From the NCBI GenBank assembly GCA_900757505.1, contig CAAEOE010000055.1, positions 1 to 51,854 of the forward strand: a stretch of 51,854 bases of DNA. The letters are read 5' to 3'. This document shows positions 34,060 to 42,795 of this stretch, piece after piece. A model generated the notes under the pieces. The model saw only the letters and a program-made list of their open reading frames with translations, was not told the origin of the DNA and ran no database searches. The DNA is from an uncultured Collinsella sp. (GTDB taxonomy: Bacteria > Actinomycetota > Coriobacteriia > Coriobacteriales > Coriobacteriaceae). The position numbers were made by a program, and so were the translations under genes. The first letter of the stretch is position 1, and every line of letters starts with the position of its first letter.

Positions 34060-35055
34060 TTATAGAAAGAGACGACGGAGGCATTTAAAGCTGCTTAGTA
34101 TGTGCCGAGCAGCAAAAGAAACGATACTGCAATTTGACAAAACAAGACCATGAATATAGTCCGGACAATTGCTGATTCGCCTCTGATACTCGCTTTTAAT
34201 TGTTTTATCAAATTGTCTTTTCACCTCTTTATCCACTTCACAATGCCAAAGAACTTCATCAAGATCACAATAGTGTCGACAGATACCCCTATTGGCATTT
34301 TTGACTGAATCGCTCGACCATTCACTCGCATAGCGAATCAATTCGTCGCTTACAAAGCTCCAATCAGTTATCTGATCTTCTTTAAACTGCTTCGTACTAT
34401 TAGCGTCATGCTGACGATAGTAGTAAAGCGGTTCGTCAATGTGAAATAAACTCTTTGCAATATCGAAAACAGGAAGAAGTTGGCAAAGATCCTCACCGTG
34501 CATAAGGCCAACTCGTTTCGAGTACCACTCGTCACTGGCAAATAAATCTCTCCGAATGACCTTATTCCAAACACTATTGAAATCGCATCCGCACAACAGG
34601 CTTTTAACAGCATTAAATGACTCACCCGTATGCATACCAGAACAGATATCAACTTTTAACGAGGGTTTTATAGGCATCAATCCCATAGTGAAATCAAATG
34701 AAATGATATCAGCACCAGTCGAGGCAATTACATCGCATACCTTTTTAATGCAACCTTCAAGAAGAGCGTCATCGGAGTCGAGCGAAAGAATATAACGCCC
34801 ACTTGCCTCGCGAAGACCGTCTCGTCGTGCAGCGAGAAGACCTTCGTTGTCCTTGTGAATAACGAAAGCTCTCTCGCGCTTGTTGCAATAAGCATCGCAG
34901 ATCTCAGGAGATCCATCGGTGGAACCATCATCCACAAGAATCACCTCAAAAGAGCCGGTTCCTTGAATATCAATAGATTCCAGACAAGCGGGGAGAAAAC
35001 GCTCGGTGTTATATACCGGTACAACAATACTGATGTCAGGCGTTTCGTCATGCAT
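34060..35055 (-). CDS. GT2 glycosyltransferase
   Basis: A 331-aa GT-A glycosyltransferase: PDISIVVPVYNTERFLPACL, ILVDDGSTDGSPEICD and the DXD-type LSLDSDDALLEG. A helical C-terminal part follows. Its ATG overlaps the end of the EpsG-like gene by 8 bases, so translation is coupled. It is likely one of the enzymes that builds the lipid-linked repeat unit. Confidence 0.88.
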   Translation of the reverse strand: MHDETPDISIVVPVYNTERFLPACLESIDIQGTGSFEVILVDDGSTDGSPEICDAYCNKRERAFVIHKDNEGLLAARRDGLREASGRYILSLDSDDALLEGCIKKVCDVIASTGADIISFDFTMGLMPIKPSLKVDICSGMHTGESFNAVKSLLCGCDFNSVWNKVIRRDLFASDEWYSKRVGLMHGEDLCQLLPVFDIAKSLFHIDEPLYYYRQHDANSTKQFKEDQITDWSFVSDELIRYASEWSSDSVKNANRGICRHYCDLDEVLWHCEVDKEVKRQFDKTIKSEYQRRISNCPDYIHGLVLSNCSIVSFAARHILSSFKCLRRLFL

Positions 35056-36163
35056 AAATAACTCCTAATAGTGCCGACGAATACGGAAAAAGATCGCAGC
35101 TGCCGCCATATACAAACGTAATGACAAAATAAAACACGAAAAATAAAACACCCAGAGCCCCAGTTAGAAACCGCTCTCTGCCAAGGTTTTCAGACAAAAA
35201 GGGGTAAACAAAACCTGAAATGAAAAGAAAAGGGAAACTCAGTCGAATTAGCTCAGGACTGATGCTCGCAAGTTGAGCGAATAGGGAAGAAATTATGCCG
35301 CTGCTCGTATAGAAATTAAGCGTCCATCGATCGAAGCTCGTGATCAAACCCTTACTGCCTAACATCCATATAGCAAGGCAAAATAGAAAATAAATAAGCA
35401 TTGTGGTATTAAATGAGCCCATTCCAGCGTGTTTGATCTGAAAGCTATATGACGACGTAAATAGAGATACGATCTCCATTACATCCGGGCCAATCATAAT
35501 CACGCAAATAGTAAAAATGATAACGCCAACGCATGCAAGAAGTGCAACGGTCTTATACGAACGTTCGCGCCCGCGGTTGAAGCATGAAATATAAATAATC
35601 CAAATAAAAAGTCCCATGATAGACATCTTGTGAAAGCCAACTGCAAGAAACAAAAAAACAATAGCGGGGCCGCGTTTCTCGCGGAACAGCTCATAGACCA
35701 TCATGACGAGCATACTAGTAGCAATACATTGCCTAATTATGTTTAACGTATAACCAAACACAACGAAACAAAGAAAGAAACCTACGATAGGATACCCGCG
35801 AGGATACAACTTTCTAACAACTAAAATATAGGGAAGGAGAACGATGGCTTCACAAAGAAAAAGAACAGCGTGGAAATCACCAGTCAGTCTTCCCAGAATC
35901 CAGAAGAGAATCACGAATAGCGGCTCTTGATCTGAGCAAGCACCCATAGCACCTGTGAGCGAATAATACTGCGAGGCATAAAAACACCTGAGGGGATATG
36001 CCGAGGTATCGGTACCGACAGATGCATCACGCAACCCCGCCACCAAGCAAAGGGGGAGAACCGAAATAACCGCAAGAAGAAAACTGACGTGCTTATTAGT
36101 TATCTTTACCGAAAAATATAGCAATACAATATGGGACACAAAGGCAATGAAGTAGATTGGCAT
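35048..36163 (-). CDS. EpsG-like polysaccharide polymerase
   Basis: A 371-aa membrane protein with about ten hydrophobic segments and the EpsG-family signature GLRDASVGTDTSAY after the second helix. EpsG proteins act as Wzy-type polymerases that join repeat units outside the membrane. The ATG at 36163 follows AGGTG, which lies within the end of the preceding 55-aa ORF. It is the only polymerase candidate in this operon. Confidence 0.85.
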   Translation of the reverse strand: MPIYFIAFVSHIVLLYFSVKITNKHVSFLLAVISVLPLCLVAGLRDASVGTDTSAYPLRCFYASQYYSLTGAMGACSDQEPLFVILFWILGRLTGDFHAVLFLCEAIVLLPYILVVRKLYPRGYPIVGFFLCFVVFGYTLNIIRQCIATSMLVMMVYELFREKRGPAIVFLFLAVGFHKMSIMGLFIWIIYISCFNRGRERSYKTVALLACVGVIIFTICVIMIGPDVMEIVSLFTSSYSFQIKHAGMGSFNTTMLIYFLFCLAIWMLGSKGLITSFDRWTLNFYTSSGIISSLFAQLASISPELIRLSFPFLFISGFVYPFLSENLGRERFLTGALGVLFFVFYFVITFVYGGSCDLFPYSSALLGVIYA

Positions 36164-36165
36164 CT

Positions 36166-36333
36166 CTACACCTGCTTTGTATATCGTTTGTAAACTGTTG
36201 ATTTTCCTCCGATTGAAACCGTGTCGAAAACACCAAGATAACAGTTAAAACCATCTTGAAAGTAAATGTTATACAAAAAGCCGCCGTGGCATTCAGTAAC
36301 GTTAAACAAATGCGCGCTAGTCGAAAAAATCAT
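36166..36333 (-). CDS. Small ORF (55 aa) in the capsule operon
   Basis: A frame from ATG 36333 to TAG 36166 begins MIFSTSAHLFNVTECHGGFL and ends VYKRYTKQV. AAAGG lies 8 bases before the ATG. It starts 24 bases after the upstream glycosyltransferase ends and stops 2 bases before the EpsG start, filling the only gap between them. It has no signal peptide or membrane helix and I recognise no family. It may be a small accessory protein or the end of a lost enzyme. Confidence 0.5.
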   Translation of the reverse strand: MIFSTSAHLFNVTECHGGFLYNIYFQDGFNCYLGVFDTVSIGGKSTVYKRYTKQV

Positions 36334-36357
36334 CTTATCAACCTTTAATTATAGGAG

Positions 36358-37350
36358 TTACCCGATTGCCTTACCAGAAATTGCAGCATATAACGCATAG
36401 AAAGCGTTATGAACCCTAGGAGAGATAGAAAAGAGAGCACAACGCAGTCTCCATTTTGAACAAGCATATGGGTTCTTCGATGCCCTCCAAGCAAGCCCTC
36501 GAGCATTCCTCAAATAATTCTGGGCCTCAGCCTTATCATCAAATCCGTCCGGATCAACCCTCATTGCAACGCGGAGCGTACAGAATGACTGGAAGCACTC
36601 AAACTCGCCCTGAAATTCAGGCTCGGCAAATTGTCGAACGGTCTCAATAGCCCTGTCCATGTCTTTAGCATGCTTGGAACCCTGGTTCTTGAGCGTCGTA
36701 ATGGAGCCAGGTCTCGTCACGTATGCATAGAAGCACGCATCAGAGAATGCAACCTTTTGAACTTTGGAACAAATGTTAGCAATTACACCCATGTCTTCGA
36801 AGAGCTGCCCCTCAGGAAAGACAAGGTCGCTAATAAGAGATCGTTCAAAGAGCTTTCCGCAAGCAGAACCACTCTCACCGGTTAATAAAAGAAGTTTTCG
36901 AAAATGCTCAATTCCAGATTCAACATGGAATTCTACATTCTGACCTATCTTATAGTTATCAAGGACAGGCGTCTTCGCAAAGGAGCCGATAACGAGCGGA
37001 ACTTGATACTTGTCAGCCGCTTCGACCATCAACTCAACAGTTCGCGAATCGATCAAATCGTCCCCATCAACATACATGACATAATCACCGTGGCACCTTT
37101 GAGTACCAAAGTTACGCGCAGAAGAAAGACCGCCGTTCTCCTTATGCAAAATCTTAAATCGCGTGTCTGACCCAACGGCATCTTCAATAAGGTCGATAGT
37201 ATTATCAGTACATCCATCATCTACGATAATATATTCGATATTCGAATAAGTCTGACCAAGCAATGAGTTTACGCAAGGAAGCGCGAACATACCCACGTTG
37301 TACACGGGGACAATGACACTAACCAGAGGCTTATCAATATCAGAAGCCAT
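36358..37350 (-). CDS. GT2 glycosyltransferase
   Basis: A 330-aa GT-A enzyme: LVSVIVPVYNVGMFALPCVN, VDDGCTDNTIDLIED and the DXD-type YVDGDDLIDS. A strong GGAGG ribosome binding site lies 10 bases before the ATG. It starts 4 bases after the upstream glycosyltransferase. The substrate is unknown. Confidence 0.88.
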   Translation of the reverse strand: MASDIDKPLVSVIVPVYNVGMFALPCVNSLLGQTYSNIEYIIVDDGCTDNTIDLIEDAVGSDTRFKILHKENGGLSSARNFGTQRCHGDYVMYVDGDDLIDSRTVELMVEAADKYQVPLVIGSFAKTPVLDNYKIGQNVEFHVESGIEHFRKLLLLTGESGSACGKLFERSLISDLVFPEGQLFEDMGVIANICSKVQKVAFSDACFYAYVTRPGSITTLKNQGSKHAKDMDRAIETVRQFAEPEFQGEFECFQSFCTLRVAMRVDPDGFDDKAEAQNYLRNARGLAWRASKNPYACSKWRLRCALFSISPRVHNAFYALYAAISGKAIG

Positions 37351-37354
37351 ATAT

Positions 37355-38188
37355 CTAGGACCTCCTGAGAAAATAACGATATATCAACGCTCTAACGGAA
37401 TTCGGCATCAGACAGACGGCGGCATGCGGCAAATAAGAACAGAAATAATCACGTTTTGTGAAATAGCCACGCTCAACTTGAGCCTGCTTAAATGCTTTAG
37501 CGTACTTAAGATACTGCGAGCCGCCCCTGCGAGCATAGAAATCCTCACTAACGCGCATCGCAACAAGCGGTTCGCTCAGGTTATCCGCCTTGCAGCCACA
37601 TGCGAGCATCCTGTTAAAAAGGTCCCAATCCTCAAAGTAGAGAAAGTCGGAACTGTAGTTACCAGCCTCCATAACTTTCGACTTTCTAAACGTCATGGGA
37701 GGGTGACGAAAGGGATTTCGCCTTTTGGAATAAGAGCGTATAGCATCGATGCCCTTGGGAAGGTCAGTAGCCGCAACAGGTTCATTGGGAGACGTGACGA
37801 ATTCGATAACATCGCTTCCGACCATATCGAGCCCGCTATCAATAGCGGCAAGCTGTTTCTCCATACGATCTGGACGAGCAATATCATCAGTGTCCATACG
37901 AGCAACAATTTCGTTAGAGCAAGCGACCACGCCTTGTCGCAGCGCGTAGCCAAGCCCATGGTTTTTGTCATACGAAACAAAATTGAACAGTCCGGGATAA
38001 AGGGAGTCATAATTTTGGAGCACGTCTTCAAGCTCTTGCGTGAGGGGACCATCCTTGACCATGACAATCTCGGCAGGAGAGACCGTTTGGTTCAACATAC
38101 TGTCTAAAGCTTGAACTAAATAGGCAGGATTTTCTTTTTTGTAAATGCTCATCAACACACTGTAGGAAGAAGTAAGGTTTGTCGGCAT
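37355..38188 (-). CDS. GT2 glycosyltransferase
   Basis: A 277-aa GT-A enzyme with SYSVLMSIYKKENPAYLVQA, MVKDGPL and the DXD-type VARMDTDDIA, followed by FEDWDLFNRML. This variant resembles the AmsE/rhamnosyl-type glycosyltransferases common in capsule loci. The ATG directly follows the stop of the initiating transferase (TAGATG). As the second sugar enzyme in the operon it may add the second residue, but order is weak evidence. Confidence 0.87.
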   Translation of the reverse strand: MPTNLTSSYSVLMSIYKKENPAYLVQALDSMLNQTVSPAEIVMVKDGPLTQELEDVLQNYDSLYPGLFNFVSYDKNHGLGYALRQGVVACSNEIVARMDTDDIARPDRMEKQLAAIDSGLDMVGSDVIEFVTSPNEPVAATDLPKGIDAIRSYSKRRNPFRHPPMTFRKSKVMEAGNYSSDFLYFEDWDLFNRMLACGCKADNLSEPLVAMRVSEDFYARRGGSQYLKYAKAFKQAQVERGYFTKRDYFCSYLPHAAVCLMPNSVRALIYRYFLRRS

Positions 38189-38902
38189 CTATCGTCCCGT
38201 TCTCTTCTTACCAAACATAGCCCCGAAGGTACCAGTAAAGCACTTCCAATCCATAGCAAAACAACGGTTTTGGACATAGCGAAGCTCAATCTTCTGACGC
38301 AGGCCGCTCTCAAAGGTTGCCTCGTTACGATCGGTTGCCTGCCACAGACCAGTAATGCCGGGCCGGACAGAGAGCAGCTCAGCTTTTTCTTCGTCGGAAA
38401 AATGCTGTTCAAGCTCATCCCTTGTAATGGGACGCGGCCCAATGACGGAGAGGTCACCGTTCAGTACATTAAGGAACTGCGGCATCTCGTCAATGGAGCA
38501 CTTACGAATATACTGACCAACCCTAGTAATGCGGGGATCATCGTCGACCTTGCGCTCGACTTCCCATTGATGAAGCTGCTCAGGGCTCAGGTACTTACGC
38601 ACGTCGTTTGCGTCGGCGACCATGCTACGAAGCTTAAAAATCTTGATTGTCTTTCCGCCCTTGCCAACGCGCTCTTGCGTATACATAGGACTGCCGGGCG
38701 ATTCAAGACTAATCAGCGCGCACACCACAGCAAGAGGAATAAGCAGCAGCACACTCATCAAAAGACTGAACACCAGGTCAAACAGTCTCTTAATAAAGCG
38801 ATAGCCAAGCGTACCACTCGGTTTAATCTCTTTAATAGCCAGTGCGTCCCCCACGGATACACAGCTCTCTGTTACTTCTTTAGCAGCCACAATAAAACTC
38901 AC
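38189..38902 (-). CDS. Initiating sugar transferase (undecaprenyl-phosphate phosphoglycosyl transferase)
   Basis: A 237-aa monotopic phosphoglycosyl transferase. A hydrophobic reentrant helix (LFDLVFSLLMSVLLLIPLAV) is followed by the hallmark motifs IFKLRSM, SIDEMPQFLNVLNGDLSVIGPRP-type and PGITGLWQ. It places the first sugar-phosphate on undecaprenyl phosphate, the committed step of repeat-unit synthesis. The start used is GTG 38902. A 7-bp hairpin (38903-38920) sits directly against it and buries the only ribosome binding site (GGGGACAGGA), preceded by nine G. With eight G, an upstream ATG (38930) would be in frame. Confidence 0.88.
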   Translation of the reverse strand: MSFIVAAKEVTESCVSVGDALAIKEIKPSGTLGYRFIKRLFDLVFSLLMSVLLLIPLAVVCALISLESPGSPMYTQERVGKGGKTIKIFKLRSMVADANDVRKYLSPEQLHQWEVERKVDDDPRITRVGQYIRKCSIDEMPQFLNVLNGDLSVIGPRPITRDELEQHFSDEEKAELLSVRPGITGLWQATDRNEATFESGLRQKIELRYVQNRCFAMDWKCFTGTFGAMFGKKRTGR

Positions 38903-38930
38903 GTTCCTGTCCCCAGGAACCCCCCCCCAT
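38903..38930 (-). promoter_or_regulatory. Poly-G(9) tract and hairpin at the initiating transferase start
   Basis: On the coding strand: ATG at 38930-38928, a run of nine G (38928-38920) and the perfect hairpin GTTCCTG GGGA CAGGAAC (38920-38903), then GTG. G-run length decides whether the upstream ATG is in frame: eight G in frame, nine or ten not. This could switch or tune expression; a sequencing slip is possible. Confidence 0.55.
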
Positions 38931-38974
38931 CTATGAATCCAAAAACCAAATGAATTGCCGGCGCAACGTCTCCC

Positions 38975-39565
38975 TTATGTTTTGCTGGGAACGTCAAGCG
39001 GTAGCAGCTCCCTAAAAGCGGAGCCGCCTTCGCCCACGTCCACCAGGCACCAGCGTTTATGACGGTCAATCTTCTTTACGCGGGCCTCTTGCCCCACCAA
39101 GGGCCCCTGCTCAATGTGCAACACGCCGTCTTCTATGCGCGCTACGCTGTTGCGCACCACGCCGTCGTCGTCCAGCACACTGCGGTACCAATCCTGCGCA
39201 TCGTCCGGCATGGGCATGTACGCCCGCTCCCTGCTGCCGGCAATGCGACAGCCAAAGCTCAACTGGGCCAAAGCCCTATCGAGCGCGGCGGCATCGTGCG
39301 TAGCGACGAAGAAATATTCCTTGTACATGGGTTTGGTTTGGAGCGACCATGCGCCGTCCCGCTTAAACCAGAACTCCTTTTGCATCACAAAAGCGTCCTG
39401 CATCAGCTCGTGCGGGATAATGCGGCGGACCTTTTCGCAGGTCTCACGCTCTTTTCCATTGGGGGTGTGAACCAGATACCAGCGGACGCGACCGTGCTGG
39501 CTGTTGGTGGTGACGCCGTTAAATGCGCCTGGCAGCTGCTCTTGGCGCCGTGCCGTCTGTTCCAT
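38975..39565 (-). CDS. loaP: LoaP-type NusG paralog (processive antiterminator)
   Basis: A 196-aa protein with a NusG N-terminal domain (RWYLVHTPNGKERETCEKVR, then MYKEYFFVATHD) and a C-terminal KOW domain (GPLVGQEARVKKIDRHKRWC). Specialised NusG paralogs of the LoaP/RfaH kind sit at the head of long polysaccharide operons and let RNA polymerase read through them. The position directly upstream of the 10-kb capsule operon supports this. I chose ATG 39565 behind GAGGGGGCGAG; an upstream ATG (39598) has no ribosome binding site. Confidence 0.85.
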   Translation of the reverse strand: MEQTARRQEQLPGAFNGVTTNSQHGRVRWYLVHTPNGKERETCEKVRRIIPHELMQDAFVMQKEFWFKRDGAWSLQTKPMYKEYFFVATHDAAALDRALAQLSFGCRIAGSRERAYMPMPDDAQDWYRSVLDDDGVVRNSVARIEDGVLHIEQGPLVGQEARVKKIDRHKRWCLVDVGEGGSAFRELLPLDVPSKT

Positions 39566-39687
39566 GTTCTCGCCCCCTCTTTTGGCTTTGCGACGCACGC
39601 AGATGCAGGGGCGTTTAGAACAGGCTTCTCGCTCGCAGCTAGGCGCAGTCGCAAAAGTACAGTTTTTTGTATCTTACGACAGACGAC

Positions 39688-39693
39688 ATTATA
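39688..39693 (-). promoter_or_regulatory. Likely -10 element of the loaP-capsule operon promoter
   Basis: TATAAT on the minus strand, giving a leader of about 115 bases before loaP. No good -35 at 17 bases, so it may need an activator or an extended -10. Leader DNA is AT-rich. Confidence 0.4.
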
Positions 39694-39795
39694 CGAGCAA
39701 TTAATCAGCGTTTGCCCAGATTACGCAAAATGTACTGCTAGTAGGTACATCTCCATACCCCTCTACAAAAACCTGTACCTTTTTGTGCAACAAAA

Positions 39796-39818
39796 AAAGC
39801 CGCTCAACCAGCGGCTTT
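39796..39818 (-). terminator. Second intrinsic terminator after thrS
   Basis: Stem AAAGCCGCT / AGCGGCTTT with a 5-base loop and an A7/T7 run on the minus-strand exit side. It works on the minus strand and, with CTTATTTT, perhaps also on the plus strand. Confidence 0.75.
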
Positions 39819-39838
39819 CTTATTTTGGCATGAAAAAA

Positions 39839-39863
39839 GCGACCGCCCTGTGTGGACGGTCGC
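39839..39863 (-). terminator. Intrinsic terminator of thrS
   Basis: Stem GCGACCGTCC / GGGCGGTCGC with a 5-base loop, followed on the minus strand by six T. It lies 27 bases after the thrS stop. Confidence 0.85.
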
Positions 39864-39889
39864 CTTTGTTAATTGTTGTGAAGTTTGCC

Positions 39890-41653
<1,764 letters not shown>

Positions 41654-41679
41654 GGGTATGTTTTCTCCTCTCGGATGCC

Positions 41680-41724
41680 TGATGCAAGTGCGTGCGATGC
41701 GCTCGGCGTTTTTGACTTGCATCA
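41680..41724 (-). promoter_or_regulatory. Hairpin in the thrS leader
   Basis: Perfect 10-bp arms TGATGCAAGT (minus strand, 41724-41715) and ACTTGCATCA (41689-41680) around a 25-base loop, between the -10 box and the ribosome binding site. The leader is far too short for a T-box. It may be an operator or a self-regulatory mRNA structure like those used by some ThrRS genes. Confidence 0.45.
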
Positions 41725-41751
41725 TTATAGGCAGGTTGTCTTGGTATACAA
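41724..41751 (-). promoter_or_regulatory. thrS promoter
   Basis: On the minus strand, -35 TTGTAT (41751-41746) and consensus -10 TATAAT (41729-41724) with a 16-base spacer, giving a leader of about 65 bases. Confidence 0.65.
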
Positions 41752-41754
41752 GCG

Positions 41755-41783
41755 CCCGCCGCACCTTAATGGCACGGCGGGCG
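41755..41783. terminator. GC-rich hairpin between the zinc-ribbon gene and thrS
   Basis: A 12-bp stem GCCCGCCG... CGGCGGGC with two G-U pairs and an ATTAA loop. It lies about 95 bases past the zinc-ribbon stop. There is no U-run on the minus strand; ATTTT follows on the plus strand. It may end zinc-ribbon transcription before the thrS promoter. Confidence 0.35.
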
Positions 41784-41878
41784 ATTTTCTACGCATGCTT
41801 CATCGTGTGGGGCGGGGTGCGGGGCGCGCGTGGCTTGCGGCGTGCCCGTGGCTTGCGGCCGGCCCGGCGATGGATGCG

Positions 41879-42310
41879 TTACTGGATGCGAGTTCGGCAG
41901 TAGGGGCAGACCTTCCAGTGCGCATCGAGCGGGCGATGGCAGCTGGGGCACACGTTGCGAACCTGGGTATCGCACACCGGGCAGACGACGAAGTCCTTCT
42001 CGATGGGCGCGCCGCACTGCGGGCAGGTGCCGTACTGGGCAAGCTGGCGCTCGCGCAGGGCCATGTCCAGCTCCTGCTCCTCGCGGTCGGACGCGTAGGA
42101 GTGCGGGCGCAGGACCAGGTAGGCAATGAGGCCCACAAACGGGATGAGGGCGATGATGCCCCATGCCACGTAGGCGCTGGCGCCGCGGCGGCGAGCGTCG
42201 ATGAACACATAGACGACCGACAGCACATACAGGGCGATGATAAAGCCAACGAAGGCATAGACGACGCCCATAAGCTGCGGCGACATGAGCTCGGAGATGT
42301 ACTTGGACAT
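41879..42310 (-). CDS. Zinc-ribbon membrane protein
   Basis: A 143-aa protein. Two transmembrane helices (about 11-38 and 48-68), resembling the N-terminal membrane part of PLDc-type proteins, are followed by a charged linker and two zinc ribbons with four CxxC-type pairs: CPQC, CPVC, CPSC and CPYC. The function is unknown; such proteins are often small membrane regulators or chaperone-like factors. AAAGG precedes the ATG. It runs divergently from the oxidoreductase operon across the 42412-42626 repeat array. Confidence 0.8.
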   Translation of the reverse strand: MSKYISELMSPQLMGVVYAFVGFIIALYVLSVVYVFIDARRRGASAYVAWGIIALIPFVGLIAYLVLRPHSYASDREEQELDMALRERQLAQYGTCPQCGAPIEKDFVVCPVCDTQVRNVCPSCHRPLDAHWKVCPYCRTRIQ

Positions 42311-42411
42311 TACGGATACCTTTCGGATTATTTACAGTCCGGTCAAGTTTACCACGGGGTTTGTTTATATGGGACCACGGCTAAGGGCGGGGCTGGCGCG
42401 GACACAAACAT

Positions 42412-42626
42412 CTCAATCTGTAACAGGTGGAGGCGAAATCCGGGTCTAGATGTTACAGATCGAGACACAGGGGTCCCTCCCCGACTTCAATCTCGATCTG
42501 TAACATCTTGGGCCCCAAAACCCCTCTTACTGTTACAGATCGAGACATTCAAAATCCGCCTGAAGGTTTGTCTTGATCTGTAGCATCTAGAACCAAAATC
42601 GTCAGCTAGCTGTTACAGATTGAGAC
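42412..42626. repeat. Array of six alternating inverted motifs with exact 40-bp period
   Basis: Motif TGTTACAGATCGAGA occurs six times, starting at 42412 (inverted), 42452, 42492 (inverted), 42532, 42572 (inverted) and 42612. Each start is exactly 40 bases from the last; copies differ at no more than two or three positions. The 25-base spacers are all different. Any neighbouring pair can form a 14- to 18-bp hairpin. It fills the gap between divergent genes and is not explained by coding sequence, CRISPR or a standard operator. Confidence 0.9.
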
Positions 42627-42763
42627 GAAAGGTTGCCGTAGTTGTCGGCGGACGAGGTTGTCGACGTTGCCACGTCTCCCCTTTTCTGCCGTTGGCGGGT
42701 GTTGCGGGGCTGTTCACCGCATTGCCGCCGCGCTGGGAGTGTGCAGACCGTAGGATAGTCTTA

Positions 42764-42778
42764 TTGACAGCCTGTCAA
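42764..42778. promoter_or_regulatory. Perfect inverted repeat upstream of the oxidoreductase operon
   Basis: TTGACA gcc TGTCAA, 17 bases before the GTG start and close to the GGGAGG ribosome binding site. The size suits a dimeric regulator, and TTGACA could also be a -35 box for a very short leader. Confidence 0.4.
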
Positions 42779-42795
42779 CTCGTCTGGGAGGCACC

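Noticed and set aside
41654..41760. T-box riboswitch upstream of thrS
   Set aside because: The leader from the -10 box is about 65 bases, too short, and no T-box consensus or specifier loop is seen.
42412..42626. CRISPR array
   Set aside because: Repeats are only 15 bases, alternate in orientation, and no cas genes are nearby.
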